Part shown: positions 8,285-17,200 of the stretch, piece after piece | Position numbering within the stretch: the first letter of the stretch is position 1 | How the letters are laid out: the number at the start of each line of letters is the position of its first letter | Assembly: GCA_002763085.1 (NCBI GenBank) | Contig: PFCY01000067.1 | Coordinates: forward strand, 1-32,775 | DNA length: 32,775 nucleotides | Direction: 5' to 3' | From: Candidatus Pacearchaeota archaeon CG10_big_fil_rev_8_21_14_0_10_32_14 | GTDB taxonomy: Archaea > Nanobdellota > Nanobdellia > Pacearchaeales > GW2011-AR1 | The notes under the pieces: generated by a model | What the model saw: only the letters and a program-made list of their open reading frames with translations | Database searches by the model: none | Told to the model about the DNA's origin: nothing | Made by a program: the position numbers and the translations under genes

Positions 8285-8292
8285 TTTTTCAT
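8200..8292 (-). CDS. Possible 30-residue leader peptide encoded by the repeat array
   Basis: ATG at 8292 opens a 30-codon frame ending TAG at 8200, within the repeat array. Its first 13 residues (MKKALLEKDPGEK) equal the start of the 57-residue membrane protein at 13210-13383. Because the unit is 37 bp, each copy shifts the frame. With three copies the frame stops about 20 nt before the pilin-like ATG at 8178. With two it would stop on the start codon (ATGA), and with one it would run past it. Whether it is translated is unknown. Confidence 0.35.
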   Translation of the reverse strand: MKKALLEKDPGEKTGGSFRKRPWRKNGGLF

Positions 8293-8313
8293 TAACAATG
8301 ATAGAATTAATTA

Positions 8314-8321
8314 CTTATAAA
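8314..8321 (-). promoter_or_regulatory. TATA-like box before the repeat leader
   Basis: TTTATAAG on the minus strand is centred about 26 bp before the ATG at 8292, placing the predicted transcript start at that codon. The four pilin-like genes would then be transcribed with all three hairpin units in the leader. Confidence 0.45.
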
Positions 8322-8355
8322 TTATTCTTCCTCTTGATTCTGACTTAAAATAAAT

Positions 8356-10674
8356 TTATGTAGCAGGAGCACTTACCGCATTAGCAAAAGGCCGAGCAAC
8401 AATACTGCACTGGTTAGGATTTGGCTGATTTCCAAACTCATCAGAACATTTTATATAATAATTTGAATTTATGTTCCAATCCGTCGAGTGCTGATTTTCG
8501 TCTGATGTAGAAGAAGTCATCTTTGTTCCATCAGCATACAAATAATTACAAGATTCCTTTCCATAAACACATTCGCTGACTTCATTTGTGATAACTCTTA
8601 ACTTATTATCTTCATCATGATAAATTCTCGTAACAATCGGCGCCTCATTATCTGACTCAACTCTAAACTGAACGGTTGTATTATCTGAATTTCCTCCTAA
8701 ATCTATGCACTTCAAGAAATATTTATAATTTCCTTCAGGTAAATGCAATTCCTGCTTATGTGCAACACTGTTGTAATTCAAATCAGAGAAAAATAATATG
8801 AACGAATCTGTTGCCCCCGTTGTTGAATAATAACAATTTGATTGCCCTTCATTAAATCCCGCGAAAGTTTCTGCTTCAAGATCGACTTTTATAACATTTG
8901 TAGAATCCCTTATTGTTTCATTTGGAGAAACGTCTGTAATCAACAATGGTTGCGAACCTTTAACAGTAAAAATATAACTCTGAAGATTTGGATTTCTGTC
9001 TGCTTCAGGCGCTTGTGGCTGATCAAGACATCTAAAGTAATATTTATTTTCTTCTCTATCTTTAAGTCCAGTCAGTGTCGTTGAACACTTGTAAAGCATC
9101 TGCGCATTCATCTCAAACACCGAGGAAGAACACTTCATTGTATTAGCCATTGTTTTATATTCTCTATCCACAAAATCCCACCTGCAAGTTGCTGGCTCGT
9201 TTACATAAACTTCTAAAGGAAGAGAAGATGTATTATATGCAACTGGCATTCCATTTATCAAATTAGTGCTAACAATTTGTGCAGGAGTTGTGTCAGGTCC
9301 TTTCTCAACACAGAATTGGAATACAAACTCTCCTTCATTTTGATTTCCGTTCGCATCTTGACACGAAACATAAAGTTCATAATCCGCGTCGTTATTTATT
9401 GTAATCTCTTCTCCATTACTGCTCGGTCCAGGCAAACTCAAAATTTGAGTATGATTTCTTAGAAGCAAACTATTTCCTCCAAAGAAGAATTTCATTTCAT
9501 CAAACGGTTTAACTTTTCCGTCGGAATTTCTTACATAATCAATCTTACATTTTGCCGGTTCGTTTGTTGTAACTCCAAACTTAAACGGAGTAAACGCTTT
9601 AACACAACCCGTTTTTGTCTCAGTTGATTTTATGAACGTTCCTCTATTCGGCGGATTCTTTGTGTTGTCTGGAGTATATTTATATCCAGGTGATAAAACG
9701 CTCGTCCAAGGTTCAACGATTGGTGGATCAACATCTTTTCTATTTATCCAAACACATTCTTGATTATCAGTTCCTGCGTTGACTAATTCACATCCTTGTC
9801 CAAGAGATTTACATTGATATTCGCTGCAAGGAAGTATGCTTTGTTTATTGCATTGCTCACAATATTGTCCACCCGTCGGCGCATCCCATGGTAAACATTC
9901 AAACCTAACCGTTTCAGATTTTTCTTTTTTATTCATAAGTAAAAATATTGCTATACCTACTGCTGCTCCTGCAGCTAGCCCCCATCCCATTCCTGCAATG
10001 TTACCAACGAATCTTCCAACTAGAACTCCCGCCCCAATTGCTGCCGTTGCTGCATTTCTTGTCGTTTCGCTGTCCGTTAAAAATCCAGCCGCAAAATAAG
10101 TTATACCTGCAGCTGTTAATCCCCAAGATGCACTCGAAACAAGATTATCCATCATCAAACCATTTGTCATTGAAGTTGCTCCAGGTTTAGGAATATATTC
10201 TTCCTTAACTGGATCCCATGTTGCTTCTTCTCCGAAACCATATATATTTCCAACAGAATTCCATAATCCTCCAGTTTCAGCCTTTGTGGGTTCTTGCTTA
10301 GTTATATCCTTTCCTCCATTGGTTTCATCATTCAATGAAAAATCACTAGGTGGCTCTTTAGATCCACCATATTTTATTTGCGGAGCAGGATATGGTGCGC
10401 TCGAAGGTAAACTGCTAATCTGAGTACCAACGAGTGGGCCTTCTATTCTTCCTGCAGGACTTGAAATTTCTGTACCAACGCCAGCAATCTTCCAACTTTC
10501 TGAACTCTGAAGAGGAATTGATGAAGGAATTCCATCTCGTGGATCTACATCTTGTCCACCAACAATACCAAAACTTAAAGAAATCAAATAAGCAATCGCA
10601 ACAGTCGCAACTATTAAAGTTATAATTTCACTCCCAGCGATTAATTTTAATCCTCTTTTATTTCTTTTTATCAT
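8356..10674 (-). CDS. Cys-rich surface protein with glycine-zipper membrane region (C-terminal half of the split giant)
   Basis: This 772-residue protein starts MIKRNKRGLKLIAGSEIITL and has an N-terminal membrane helix (about 13-37). A Ser/Pro/Gly linker follows, then a Gly/Ala-rich hydrophobic region (about 170-250, probably two or three helices). Next is a Cys cluster (CLPWDAPTGGQYCEQC, CSEYQCKSLGQGC). Three or four beta-sandwich repeats follow, each with a paired Cys and a motif of the type YFRCLDQ or YFLKCIDL. It aligns from end to end with the C-terminal part of the 1330-residue protein at 14212-18204. A MntA-HepT cassette lies immediately upstream, and the HepT stop overlaps its ATG (ATGA). 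It is probably exported and disulfide-bonded; its role is unknown. Confidence 0.8.
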   Translation of the reverse strand: MIKRNKRGLKLIAGSEIITLIVATVAIAYLISLSFGIVGGQDVDPRDGIPSSIPLQSSESWKIAGVGTEISSPAGRIEGPLVGTQISSLPSSAPYPAPQIKYGGSKEPPSDFSLNDETNGGKDITKQEPTKAETGGLWNSVGNIYGFGEEATWDPVKEEYIPKPGATSMTNGLMMDNLVSSASWGLTAAGITYFAAGFLTDSETTRNAATAAIGAGVLVGRFVGNIAGMGWGLAAGAAVGIAIFLLMNKKEKSETVRFECLPWDAPTGGQYCEQCNKQSILPCSEYQCKSLGQGCELVNAGTDNQECVWINRKDVDPPIVEPWTSVLSPGYKYTPDNTKNPPNRGTFIKSTETKTGCVKAFTPFKFGVTTNEPAKCKIDYVRNSDGKVKPFDEMKFFFGGNSLLLRNHTQILSLPGPSSNGEEITINNDADYELYVSCQDANGNQNEGEFVFQFCVEKGPDTTPAQIVSTNLINGMPVAYNTSSLPLEVYVNEPATCRWDFVDREYKTMANTMKCSSSVFEMNAQMLYKCSTTLTGLKDREENKYYFRCLDQPQAPEADRNPNLQSYIFTVKGSQPLLITDVSPNETIRDSTNVIKVDLEAETFAGFNEGQSNCYYSTTGATDSFILFFSDLNYNSVAHKQELHLPEGNYKYFLKCIDLGGNSDNTTVQFRVESDNEAPIVTRIYHDEDNKLRVITNEVSECVYGKESCNYLYADGTKMTSSTSDENQHSTDWNINSNYYIKCSDEFGNQPNPNQCSIVARPFANAVSAPAT

Positions 10675-10677
10675 TTT
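10644..10677. repeat. 34-bp direct repeat flanking the MntA-HepT cassette, inner copy
   Basis: Identical to 11285-11318 except for one base. On the minus strand it spans the ATG and first ten codons of the intact 772-residue gene. Confidence 0.85.
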
Positions 10678-11009
10678 AATTTTTTATTGTCTAATTTTTT
10701 TAATTCTTTTTTTAATTGTGGGATTTTATTTTGTATTACGTCCCAAAGAAGTATAGGATTTATTTTAAAGTAAGCATGACTAATAACATTTCTAAAATCA
10801 ATAAAACTTTTTATTTCTGTCTTATAATCTCCCCATAAATTAGGTGGAATTTTTTTTAATGATTCTCCGATTATTTGCATTCTCATACCATTAGAATCAA
10901 TCGCATCTTGATTTCTCGAAAACGAATTAATATCTGATCCTCTAACCGAATTCTCTATATTCTCAATTGCCCTTTCAATGTCTTTAAGCCACAAATTATA
11001 TTTTGACAT
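10671..11009 (-). CDS. hepT: HepT-like HEPN toxin
   Basis: The protein has 112 residues from the chosen start, MSKYNLWLKD. It is an all-helical HEPN-domain RNase toxin of the DUF86/HepT type. The active motif R-X4-H-X-Y is present as RNVISHAY (Arg73, His78, Tyr80). In studied pairs the Tyr is the residue AMPylated by the partner MntA. A longer frame begins at 11036. The start at 11009 is preferred because GAGGTG lies a few nt upstream and the overlap with mntA is then only 14 bp. It sits in a surface-protein operon, between the two halves of a split giant gene. A complete motif and length suggest an active toxin. Confidence 0.88.
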   Translation of the reverse strand: MSKYNLWLKDIERAIENIENSVRGSDINSFSRNQDAIDSNGMRMQIIGESLKKIPPNLWGDYKTEIKSFIDFRNVISHAYFKINPILLWDVIQNKIPQLKKELKKLDNKKLK

Positions 11010-11286
11010 ATTCCACCTCTTTTTTAACATGTTCAAGCTCCGGTTTCAAATCACTTTCAATAACTAAATCAACTTTTCTTTTCGTAATTTTCTCAAGGAA
11101 GTAATGCGTTTTCATATAAGTATCAAAACTGATTTCATTAAATTCAACAAGTAAATCTACATCACTTTTTTCATTTTGCTTATTTTTTACAAATGAACCA
11201 AAAAGTCCTATTTTACTTATACCGATTTTTCTAAGAGTTTCCTTTTCTTTCTCTATACTTTTAATTATTTGAGTTTTTGTTATCAT
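10996..11286 (-). CDS. mntA: MntA-like minimal nucleotidyltransferase antitoxin
   Basis: This 96-residue protein of the polymerase-beta nucleotidyltransferase fold has the signature GLFGSFVKN (Gly30-Ser31) followed by SDVDLLVEF (Asp42, Asp44). Characterised MntA proteins neutralise the HEPN toxin HepT by AMPylating the Tyr of its R-X4-H-X-Y motif. The third metal-binding acid is probably the Asp in KVDLVIES. Its ATG overlaps the stop of an 11-codon remnant of the 772-residue gene (ATGA), so it is inserted in line with the operon and can be translated by coupling. hepT follows with a 14-bp overlap. Confidence 0.88.
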   Translation of the reverse strand: MITKTQIIKSIEKEKETLRKIGISKIGLFGSFVKNKQNEKSDVDLLVEFNEISFDTYMKTHYFLEKITKRKVDLVIESDLKPELEHVKKEVEYVKI

Positions 11287-11315
11287 TTTAATCCTCTTTT
11301 ATTTCGTTTTATCAT
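11283..11315 (-). pseudogene. Duplicated start of the 772-residue gene, cut off after ten codons
   Basis: ATG at 11315 encodes MIKRNKRGLK and then TGA. These are exactly the first ten residues of the intact gene at 10674. It lies within the end of the 579-residue gene (17-bp overlap in another frame), which would have been the original junction between the two halves. The cassette for MntA-HepT follows at once. Confidence 0.8.
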
Positions 11316-11318
11316 TTT
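11285..11318. repeat. 34-bp direct repeat flanking the MntA-HepT cassette, outer copy
   Basis: Matches 10644-10677 with one mismatch (position 11306). The pair brackets the toxin-antitoxin genes exactly, with 607 bp between the copies. This reads as a duplicated junction sequence left by insertion. Confidence 0.85.
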
Positions 11319-13038
11319 GATTTGCTTCATTTTCAGTTATTATTCTATATCCGGTATTATATCCTTGAACATTGATGAAGTTTTTATTATTTCCACAATC
11401 TCCTATCGCTGTACACATATTGTTTTGAGTTAATTCCCACGAACTTTCTAAACATTCACAATTCTCTACACATTTCCACTTTCCGCCAAGCGCTTTCTTT
11501 TCATATTTAACAACACATTCTTTATTCGCCATTGTGCAAAGTGATTGTGCATCTCCTTCCTCCCAAAAATTAAATCCAGGCGCAATTAATGGTAAACAAG
11601 CTCCAGTCTCACTTCCAACACTCTTATCTCTTAAATTCGCTTCATCAACAGGATCTCCAATTGCATTTCCAGTTATGCCACTTCCAGATGTTGTAGTTGT
11701 CGTCGTACTTGTGAATGGTTGAGAATTTGCCGTGCTCGGAAATGCTTCTCTAGCTTTTACATCCGACGCCGCTTCTTGTCTCGGTGCATTTATTTCTAAT
11801 CCAGGATACCATTTACAATCTCTTGCATCAATATTTTCACAGTCTAATTTATTGACTTGAGCAAAACAATCTTGCCATTTATTTGGCCTGCACGCCGCAA
11901 CTTTATAATCATTCACACTACTCTGAATACAAATTTCTTGTCTAAAATCTGAACAAGGCTCGACGGTAACTTCTCCATTATAACAAAGCATTCTAAAATG
12001 CCTGCTTCCCGGAAGACTTTTACCAATTCCTTTTGCATTATAACACCACGTCTCTCCATGCTGATAATGTTCATTTTCAAAATCACAAGACAAATCTCTA
12101 CAAACATAATCTCCATATTTCGGTCGAGACGAATCTTGACTTTGGCTGTATGCTTTACAAGTTGAACCTAAAAAATAATCACAATTTCCACACGACGCAC
12201 CCTGAACTCCAGTATTAGCAGAATTAGGATTACAACTTTCTTCTATTGGAACAACCTTACTCCAATAAAGAGTATCATCAGCACCACCATCAACTTTTGA
12301 AGCATCATAAATATTAGCTAAATTCCCACACGTATCAACAAAATAAACTTCATCTCTACCTTCAACACAAGTCGTTTTCTCACTCTTACCGCAAGATGTT
12401 CCTAAACTTTCGTCAGAACACAAAAACCCCGGATGAAAACTGACCGTTGAATTATCATCGATATTATCCGTTCCTTTAAGATCGTTGCATTCTTTTTGTG
12501 TCACAAATTTACATGTTATATCAAATTCTTTTTCATAAACGCAAGCGCCTTTTACATCTGAAGTAGCTGATGCAATACATTCGACTTCGTTAGTGATATC
12601 ACGTCTATAATTTGTTTCAAGTCCATAAAGTTTTGAAAGCCGTTTACATCTTGTCTGAGTAACAAATGCCGCCTGATCATTTAATAAACAACATCCTAAA
12701 TTACACTGAGGTGGAAGTCCATTCACCGCATCTTTCCAAACTCCTCCTTCTATATCACAAACTTTCTCAGGAGTATTTTCACTACATGTTCCTTCATTTG
12801 AATCAATACAATATCCCATTCTGCAATATGATGCAGCCGCACATGATGTTGGTGTACTTCTAAGTTCACCGCTCGTATCGCATTCAGATTGCGGCGCGTT
12901 TTGACACCATGCACCCGTCTTTGTTTTTTCACAACAATATGAAACTTCTTGACTTGATACAATAATTGACGAATATAAAAAAGCGATAGCTAAAATTAGA
13001 AATATTCCTAAAATAAAACCTCTTTTTCTCATTCCCAT
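11299..13038 (-). CDS. Cys-rich secreted protein (N-terminal half of the split giant)
   Basis: This 579-residue protein has a signal or anchor helix (MGMRKRGFILGIFLILAIAF and on), a KRG tip as in the pilin-like proteins, and then a very Cys-rich body. Landmarks shared with the 1330-residue protein are CCEKTKTGAWC, YCRMGYCID, LGCCLLNDQA, TTCVEGRDEVYFVDTCG, SCGNCDYFLG, PGSRHFRMLCYNG and ICIQSS near the C-terminal third. The shared order shows it equals the N-terminal half of that protein. Dozens of cysteines indicate an exported, disulfide-bonded protein. The start has AAGGAG about 15 nt upstream; a second ATG at residue 3 is possible. It is separated by one base from the small gene at 13040. 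Confidence 0.8.
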   Translation of the reverse strand: MGMRKRGFILGIFLILAIAFLYSSIIVSSQEVSYCCEKTKTGAWCQNAPQSECDTSGELRSTPTSCAAASYCRMGYCIDSNEGTCSENTPEKVCDIEGGVWKDAVNGLPPQCNLGCCLLNDQAAFVTQTRCKRLSKLYGLETNYRRDITNEVECIASATSDVKGACVYEKEFDITCKFVTQKECNDLKGTDNIDDNSTVSFHPGFLCSDESLGTSCGKSEKTTCVEGRDEVYFVDTCGNLANIYDASKVDGGADDTLYWSKVVPIEESCNPNSANTGVQGASCGNCDYFLGSTCKAYSQSQDSSRPKYGDYVCRDLSCDFENEHYQHGETWCYNAKGIGKSLPGSRHFRMLCYNGEVTVEPCSDFRQEICIQSSVNDYKVAACRPNKWQDCFAQVNKLDCENIDARDCKWYPGLEINAPRQEAASDVKAREAFPSTANSQPFTSTTTTTTSGSGITGNAIGDPVDEANLRDKSVGSETGACLPLIAPGFNFWEEGDAQSLCTMANKECVVKYEKKALGGKWKCVENCECLESSWELTQNNMCTAIGDCGNNKNFINVQGYNTGYRIITENEANQNDKTK

Positions 13039-13039
13039 T

Positions 13040-13198
13040 TTATTTTTTCAAACTCCTTAAATGAATTAAAATCGAAACCATTAGTCCGAATGCAGATATA
13101 ATCATCTGATTTAAACTGAAACATTGAGTATTTACTACAATCAAAGATAGATAAATGAGTATAAAAAAATTCAGTAGATTTCCAAGCCATGTTAACAA
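13040..13198 (-). CDS. 52-residue membrane protein with TTG start
   Basis: A frame of 52 codons starts at TTG (13198-13196) and ends TAA at 13042-13040, one base before the 579-residue gene. GGAG lies six nt before the TTG. The peptide has two hydrophobic segments (about residues 4-22 and 32-46) and a basic end (LRSLKK). It fills a gap that otherwise has no gene, with junctions typical of this operon. An overlapping frame (ATG at about 13190) reads less like a protein. The function is unknown. Confidence 0.5.
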   Translation of the reverse strand: MLTWLGNLLNFFILIYLSLIVVNTQCFSLNQMIISAFGLMVSILIHLRSLKK

Positions 13199-13209
13199 TT
13201 CTTACTCCA

Positions 13210-13383
13210 TTATTTTATTAAAATTTTAATTATCCCATAAATGAGAATTATGATCGCGATTATCCCTAATGCCCATAAAATATAATCCATCCAATTTATT
13301 TTTTTCACACTCTTTTTCCTCATTTTTTCATTTCCTTTTTTTAATTTTTCTCCAGGGTCTTTTTCTAAAAGAGCCTTTTTCAT
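13210..13383 (-). CDS. 57-residue single-pass membrane protein
   Basis: ATG at 13383 overlaps the stop of the upstream pilin-like gene (ATGA). The product begins MKKALLEKDPGEKLKKGNEK, a charged 30-residue cytoplasmic segment, and then has one hydrophobic helix (WMDYILWALGIIAIIILIYG) and a short basic end. Its first 13 codons are the fourth copy of the hairpin repeat found in the leader at 8179-8292. A frame opening further upstream exists but would bury the coupling site. It may act as a small partner subunit of the surface proteins encoded around it. Confidence 0.6.
   Translation of the reverse strand: MKKALLEKDPGEKLKKGNEKMRKKSVKKINWMDYILWALGIIAIIILIYGIIKILIK
13345..13383. repeat. Fourth copy of the hairpin repeat, within a coding start
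   Basis: 39 bp, identical to 8254-8292, covering the ATG and first codons of the 57-residue gene. Sequence beyond it on both sides differs. Confidence 0.9.
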
Positions 13384-14174
13384 GCTCCTATTCCATATCC
13401 AGGTGGCCAAGCAACACTTCTCGACGCAAACTGAAATTTACTTTCTGGATTGTTTCTATCTGTTAAAATATAAATCGTCGTCCCGTCGCCCTCTTTGTAT
13501 TTCTCCACCTTAAGGTCAGGATAGATATTCATGTATGTTGTCGTTTCCGCATCCCCATATTTTGTTTCATATTCGAGGATGCTTGAAGCAATACCTATAT
13601 GTTCATAAAGATTATTATTCAAAACTATCTCTAATCTATCGATCGTCGACGTCTCATCACCTTTTTTAATAGTGAGTTCTCTATTGAAAGTAACTAAAAT
13701 TCTTTGAGGCAATAGTTCTGCGCTCGTCACATTTTTTTTCACAATGTTTATTGAATAGCCCTCATTTTCATATTGTGCTATAAGATCATTAAAACAAGAA
13801 TTTTCTTCCTCTTTGATTCCTTTAACTATTTCATCAGCAACTTGTTTAAAGAGCAATGGTTGTTGCATCACACATGTTTTATAATATTCATTTGTATAAC
13901 ATAAATATTCAATCTTACTTCCTTTATACTCGTAAAATAACTCCGGCTCTAAATAACCTCCTTGATTAGAAAGATTAACGACGACTTCACTGACTTTGTC
14001 TTCCAAACAATTTTGAATAAAACTTTGTGGAGATACTTTATTTCCGCCAGTTATATCTTTTATATTCGGCCAAAACATATAGAATAAAATCGCAGCAAAA
14101 ACGACTATCACAGCTATTATGATAAATATTGTAACTTGTCCCTTACGATGCAATATTCCCTCTTTTCCAATCAT
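13380..14174 (-). CDS. Pilin-like membrane-anchored protein, paralogue of the 18204-18986 gene
   Basis: This 264-residue protein has a leader HRKGQVTIFIIIAVIVVFAA, a class III-type signal with KG-Q and a long hydrophobic helix (about 12-34). The external domain shares an ordered set of landmarks with the 260-residue protein: CLED, NQGGY, YLCY, QQPLL, a Cys-Phe pair, LLPQRI, a late YPDLKVEKY, GTTIY and a terminal PPGYGIG. The four shared cysteines suggest two disulfides. A TATA box 25 bp before the ATG gives it its own leaderless promoter. It heads the second module (57 aa, 52 aa, 579 aa, MntA, HepT, 772 aa). Confidence 0.78.
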   Translation of the reverse strand: MIGKEGILHRKGQVTIFIIIAVIVVFAAILFYMFWPNIKDITGGNKVSPQSFIQNCLEDKVSEVVVNLSNQGGYLEPELFYEYKGSKIEYLCYTNEYYKTCVMQQPLLFKQVADEIVKGIKEEENSCFNDLIAQYENEGYSINIVKKNVTSAELLPQRILVTFNRELTIKKGDETSTIDRLEIVLNNNLYEHIGIASSILEYETKYGDAETTTYMNIYPDLKVEKYKEGDGTTIYILTDRNNPESKFQFASRSVAWPPGYGIGA

Positions 14175-14195
14175 TTTATTTTAACGAATACACAA

Positions 14196-14203
14196 TTTAT
14201 AAA
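14196..14203 (-). promoter_or_regulatory. TATA box of the second surface module
   Basis: TTTATAAA is centred about 25 bp before the ATG at 14174. It lies in the only gap (37 bp) between the two modules. Confidence 0.5.
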
Positions 14204-14211
14204 CTTTTTAT

Positions 14212-17200
14212 TTAGTTATATGATGCTTCCGGATAAACTTTTATAGCGCAATCGCCATTTATATTTCCGAAAACATCTTTGCATTTTATGAAGTAAGTAA
14301 TCCCGCTGTTCCACGGAGCGCTATGTTTTGTATCAAATACATTTGTCATCCTGTTCACAGTGTCGTCGCCTAAATTAAAATCACATCTATTATTTGTATA
14401 CGAACAAGCTGCTTCTTCATCTGTAATAATTTCTAAACCATTTCTATATAAAACTCTCACAACTTTCGGTGGCTCATCATCAATTCTCACACTAAAAGTC
14501 GTATTCGCATATGCAACTTCCCCCGCAGTATCTCTGCACTTAAAAAATAATTGATGATTTCCTTCTAAATATTGCAGTCCTCTTTGAGTATGGGTTGAAG
14601 CTAAAGTATTAAAGAACTCAATCATTCCAGTATCCACTCCGCTCTGACTAAAAGCGCAGGAAGATACTCCATTATTTCCACCACCAGTTGTCCTAAGTTC
14701 AAGATCAACCAATATTTGAGGAGTATAACCTGAAACAATTTCTCCTTTTGGTTTTACAACTTCAATTTGTAATAAATTCTCAACAATATTTAGAGTGTAA
14801 GAATATCCATCATTTGTATTTCTACTCTCCCCAGGTTTAGGAGTGTATTCCTCATAATCAAGCCAAGGTTGATCTCTGCATTTTATGAAATAAGAATTCT
14901 CTCCTCTCGTAAGTCCGTTTAAAGTAGTATAACAGCTATATCCCAAAGATGAAACTTCATCTACAAATTCAGAACAATTTAAACCAAAACTCATTTCATC
15001 ATAAGGAACATTTCCAACAGACGCAAGTTCGTATTTACATTCTGCTGGCTCATTCAAGTTAACGATTAAAGTTACATTTTGAGTGTTATGATTCAATTGC
15101 GCGCCATCTTGAGGATAAATAGAAGTGATTCTTGGCGGAGTTAAATCCGGACCTTCTTCGACGCAGAAATCAACTAAATAATCTCGAGTATTGATATTTC
15201 CTTGTATATCTTGACATTTTATATAAAACTTTGTCGCGCCAATTCTATCTCTTATATCTCCTTCAAGATCTCTTACATCAAGACTGCTCAAACTCGGCAT
15301 CTTTATATCCAGGGTATGATTAAATAAATATAATGTGGTGTCGATATCAGTAAACTCCATTTCTTCATATTGCGTTCCACTCACTGTCGAAAGTTTACAC
15401 TGCGCAACTTCATCAGTTGTAAGAGTGAATTCAACATTTGTAAATTCAGGTATACATGCACCATCGTCTCTTCTGACTTTAACATGTTCATTTTCAACTT
15501 CATCTTCAAATCTATATCCTTCATCAACTACTCCCGATTTTATGAATGGAGGAGAATGATCATTTGCATTTATCTCTTCACATCTTGCATCTTTAGTATC
15601 GTCATTTACAATCCTACACGCCGTTCCTAAACTTTCACATCTATATTTACTACAAGGATACATTTCAGAATCAACATTACATTCACCGCATTTATCACCG
15701 CCGACAGGAGGTTGCCACGCCAGACATTTAAATTCAACGGGGATTTGTTTCGTTTCACCTATTCCTATTATTCTCATGATTACTGCAACTATTACAGCGA
15801 CTACAACCGCCCATATTAATGCTGTCAATGCCACTCCAAGTCCTCCAGCTAAAAATCCTGCTCCACCACCAAATAAATTCGCTCCAATAAATCCTGATAT
15901 TCCTCCAGCAATCATTCCTCCAGCAACTACTGCCATCGCTGCTTGCCCTTCAAGTCCAAATATTTTTGCAACAAAAAATCCAACTGTCGCTCCAGTTCCT
16001 ATTCCACTAAATGCCGCCATAAATCCTCCAGCGCTAACTGCCGTCGCTGGTGTAGCTCCATTAATAGCGGTCATGCTATATGGAACAGGCGATCCCGCTG
16101 CTTGAAGACCCGGATTGAATGTCATTGCATATATCGGTGAACTAGCCGCAGCTCCAGCTCCAGCTGTTGAACTTCCCACTCCTAAAAATCCAATCACACT
16201 AGCAACAGTTCCAATACCTCCCGCATAAAGTCCAATTTGTCTAAGTAATGCTAAAGTTTTATTATTTTGATCAAGTTCATTTCCGTCAGAATCTCTAAGT
16301 GGAGTTCCAGTTGCATTTAGAATTTGATTTATATCTTTAGGTTTTGCATATAATCCTTCGATAACTTCGTCATATTCACTAATTTTATTTAAGTATTCTG
16401 AAGTCAGTCCAGGAGATCTTGATATACTATAACTTTGAGACAAATCGCCGACGTAATTTACACTCGCTCCGCAGTCTCCTATTGACATGCACAGATCATT
16501 CATCTTATCAGCAAAGCCAGCCTCAGTACATGCTTTGTTTGCTTTCCATACCCATCTTATTCTCGGACGACCATTCCTGAAATGAATTTCTTTGACTTTG
16601 ACTGCAATGCAAGTTCTGCTCGCAAGAGAGCATAAATCTTGAGATAAAGTTCTTTGATCTGGAGCTAAATCAAAACCACGAGGGTATTTCGGAACACACA
16701 TATCAAACTTGAATTTATCCGCAGCATCAACAGTTTTAACGAAACAATCTTCATTAGAATTACAATCTTGTATCATACTAGAAACTCCGCTAGCTCTAGA
16801 TTCGTCACTATCTTCAACTCCGTCCCTAGAATTATAACTCAAACATTCAATTGCCTCATTTAATTTACATGAAGATACAGAAAATTCATCTCCATTTTCG
16901 CTTTCTATTTCACTTTGTACACATATTTGACCACGATAGTCTTGACAAGGCTCGATTTTCACTTTTCCATCAATGCAAATTCTTTTCCAGTGCCTGCTTC
17001 CGGGTGTATCTCTTCCTTCTCCAATCGCTCCGTCATACACACACCAACTTTCTCCATTCTTTCTATATCTATTTCCAGTCTGTTCGCTTGAAGGACAATT
17101 CATGTTTAAACATTGTAATGTTCCCGACGAAGATTCACCACATCTACTTCCTAAAAATCTATTACAATTACCGCAAGAATTAGACTCGGCATTTCCATTT

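Noticed and set aside
13040..13190. Alternative ATG frame in the gap before the 579-residue gene
   Set aside because: It lacks a ribosome site, overlaps the next start and has ordinary mixed composition. The TTG frame has GGAG at the right distance and two clear membrane helices.
15776..16105. 109-residue plus-strand frame rich in Pro/Ala/Thr
   Set aside because: It lies wholly antisense to the Gly/Ala-rich membrane region of the giant gene. Its composition is the mirror of that coding bias and it has no promoter or ribosome site.
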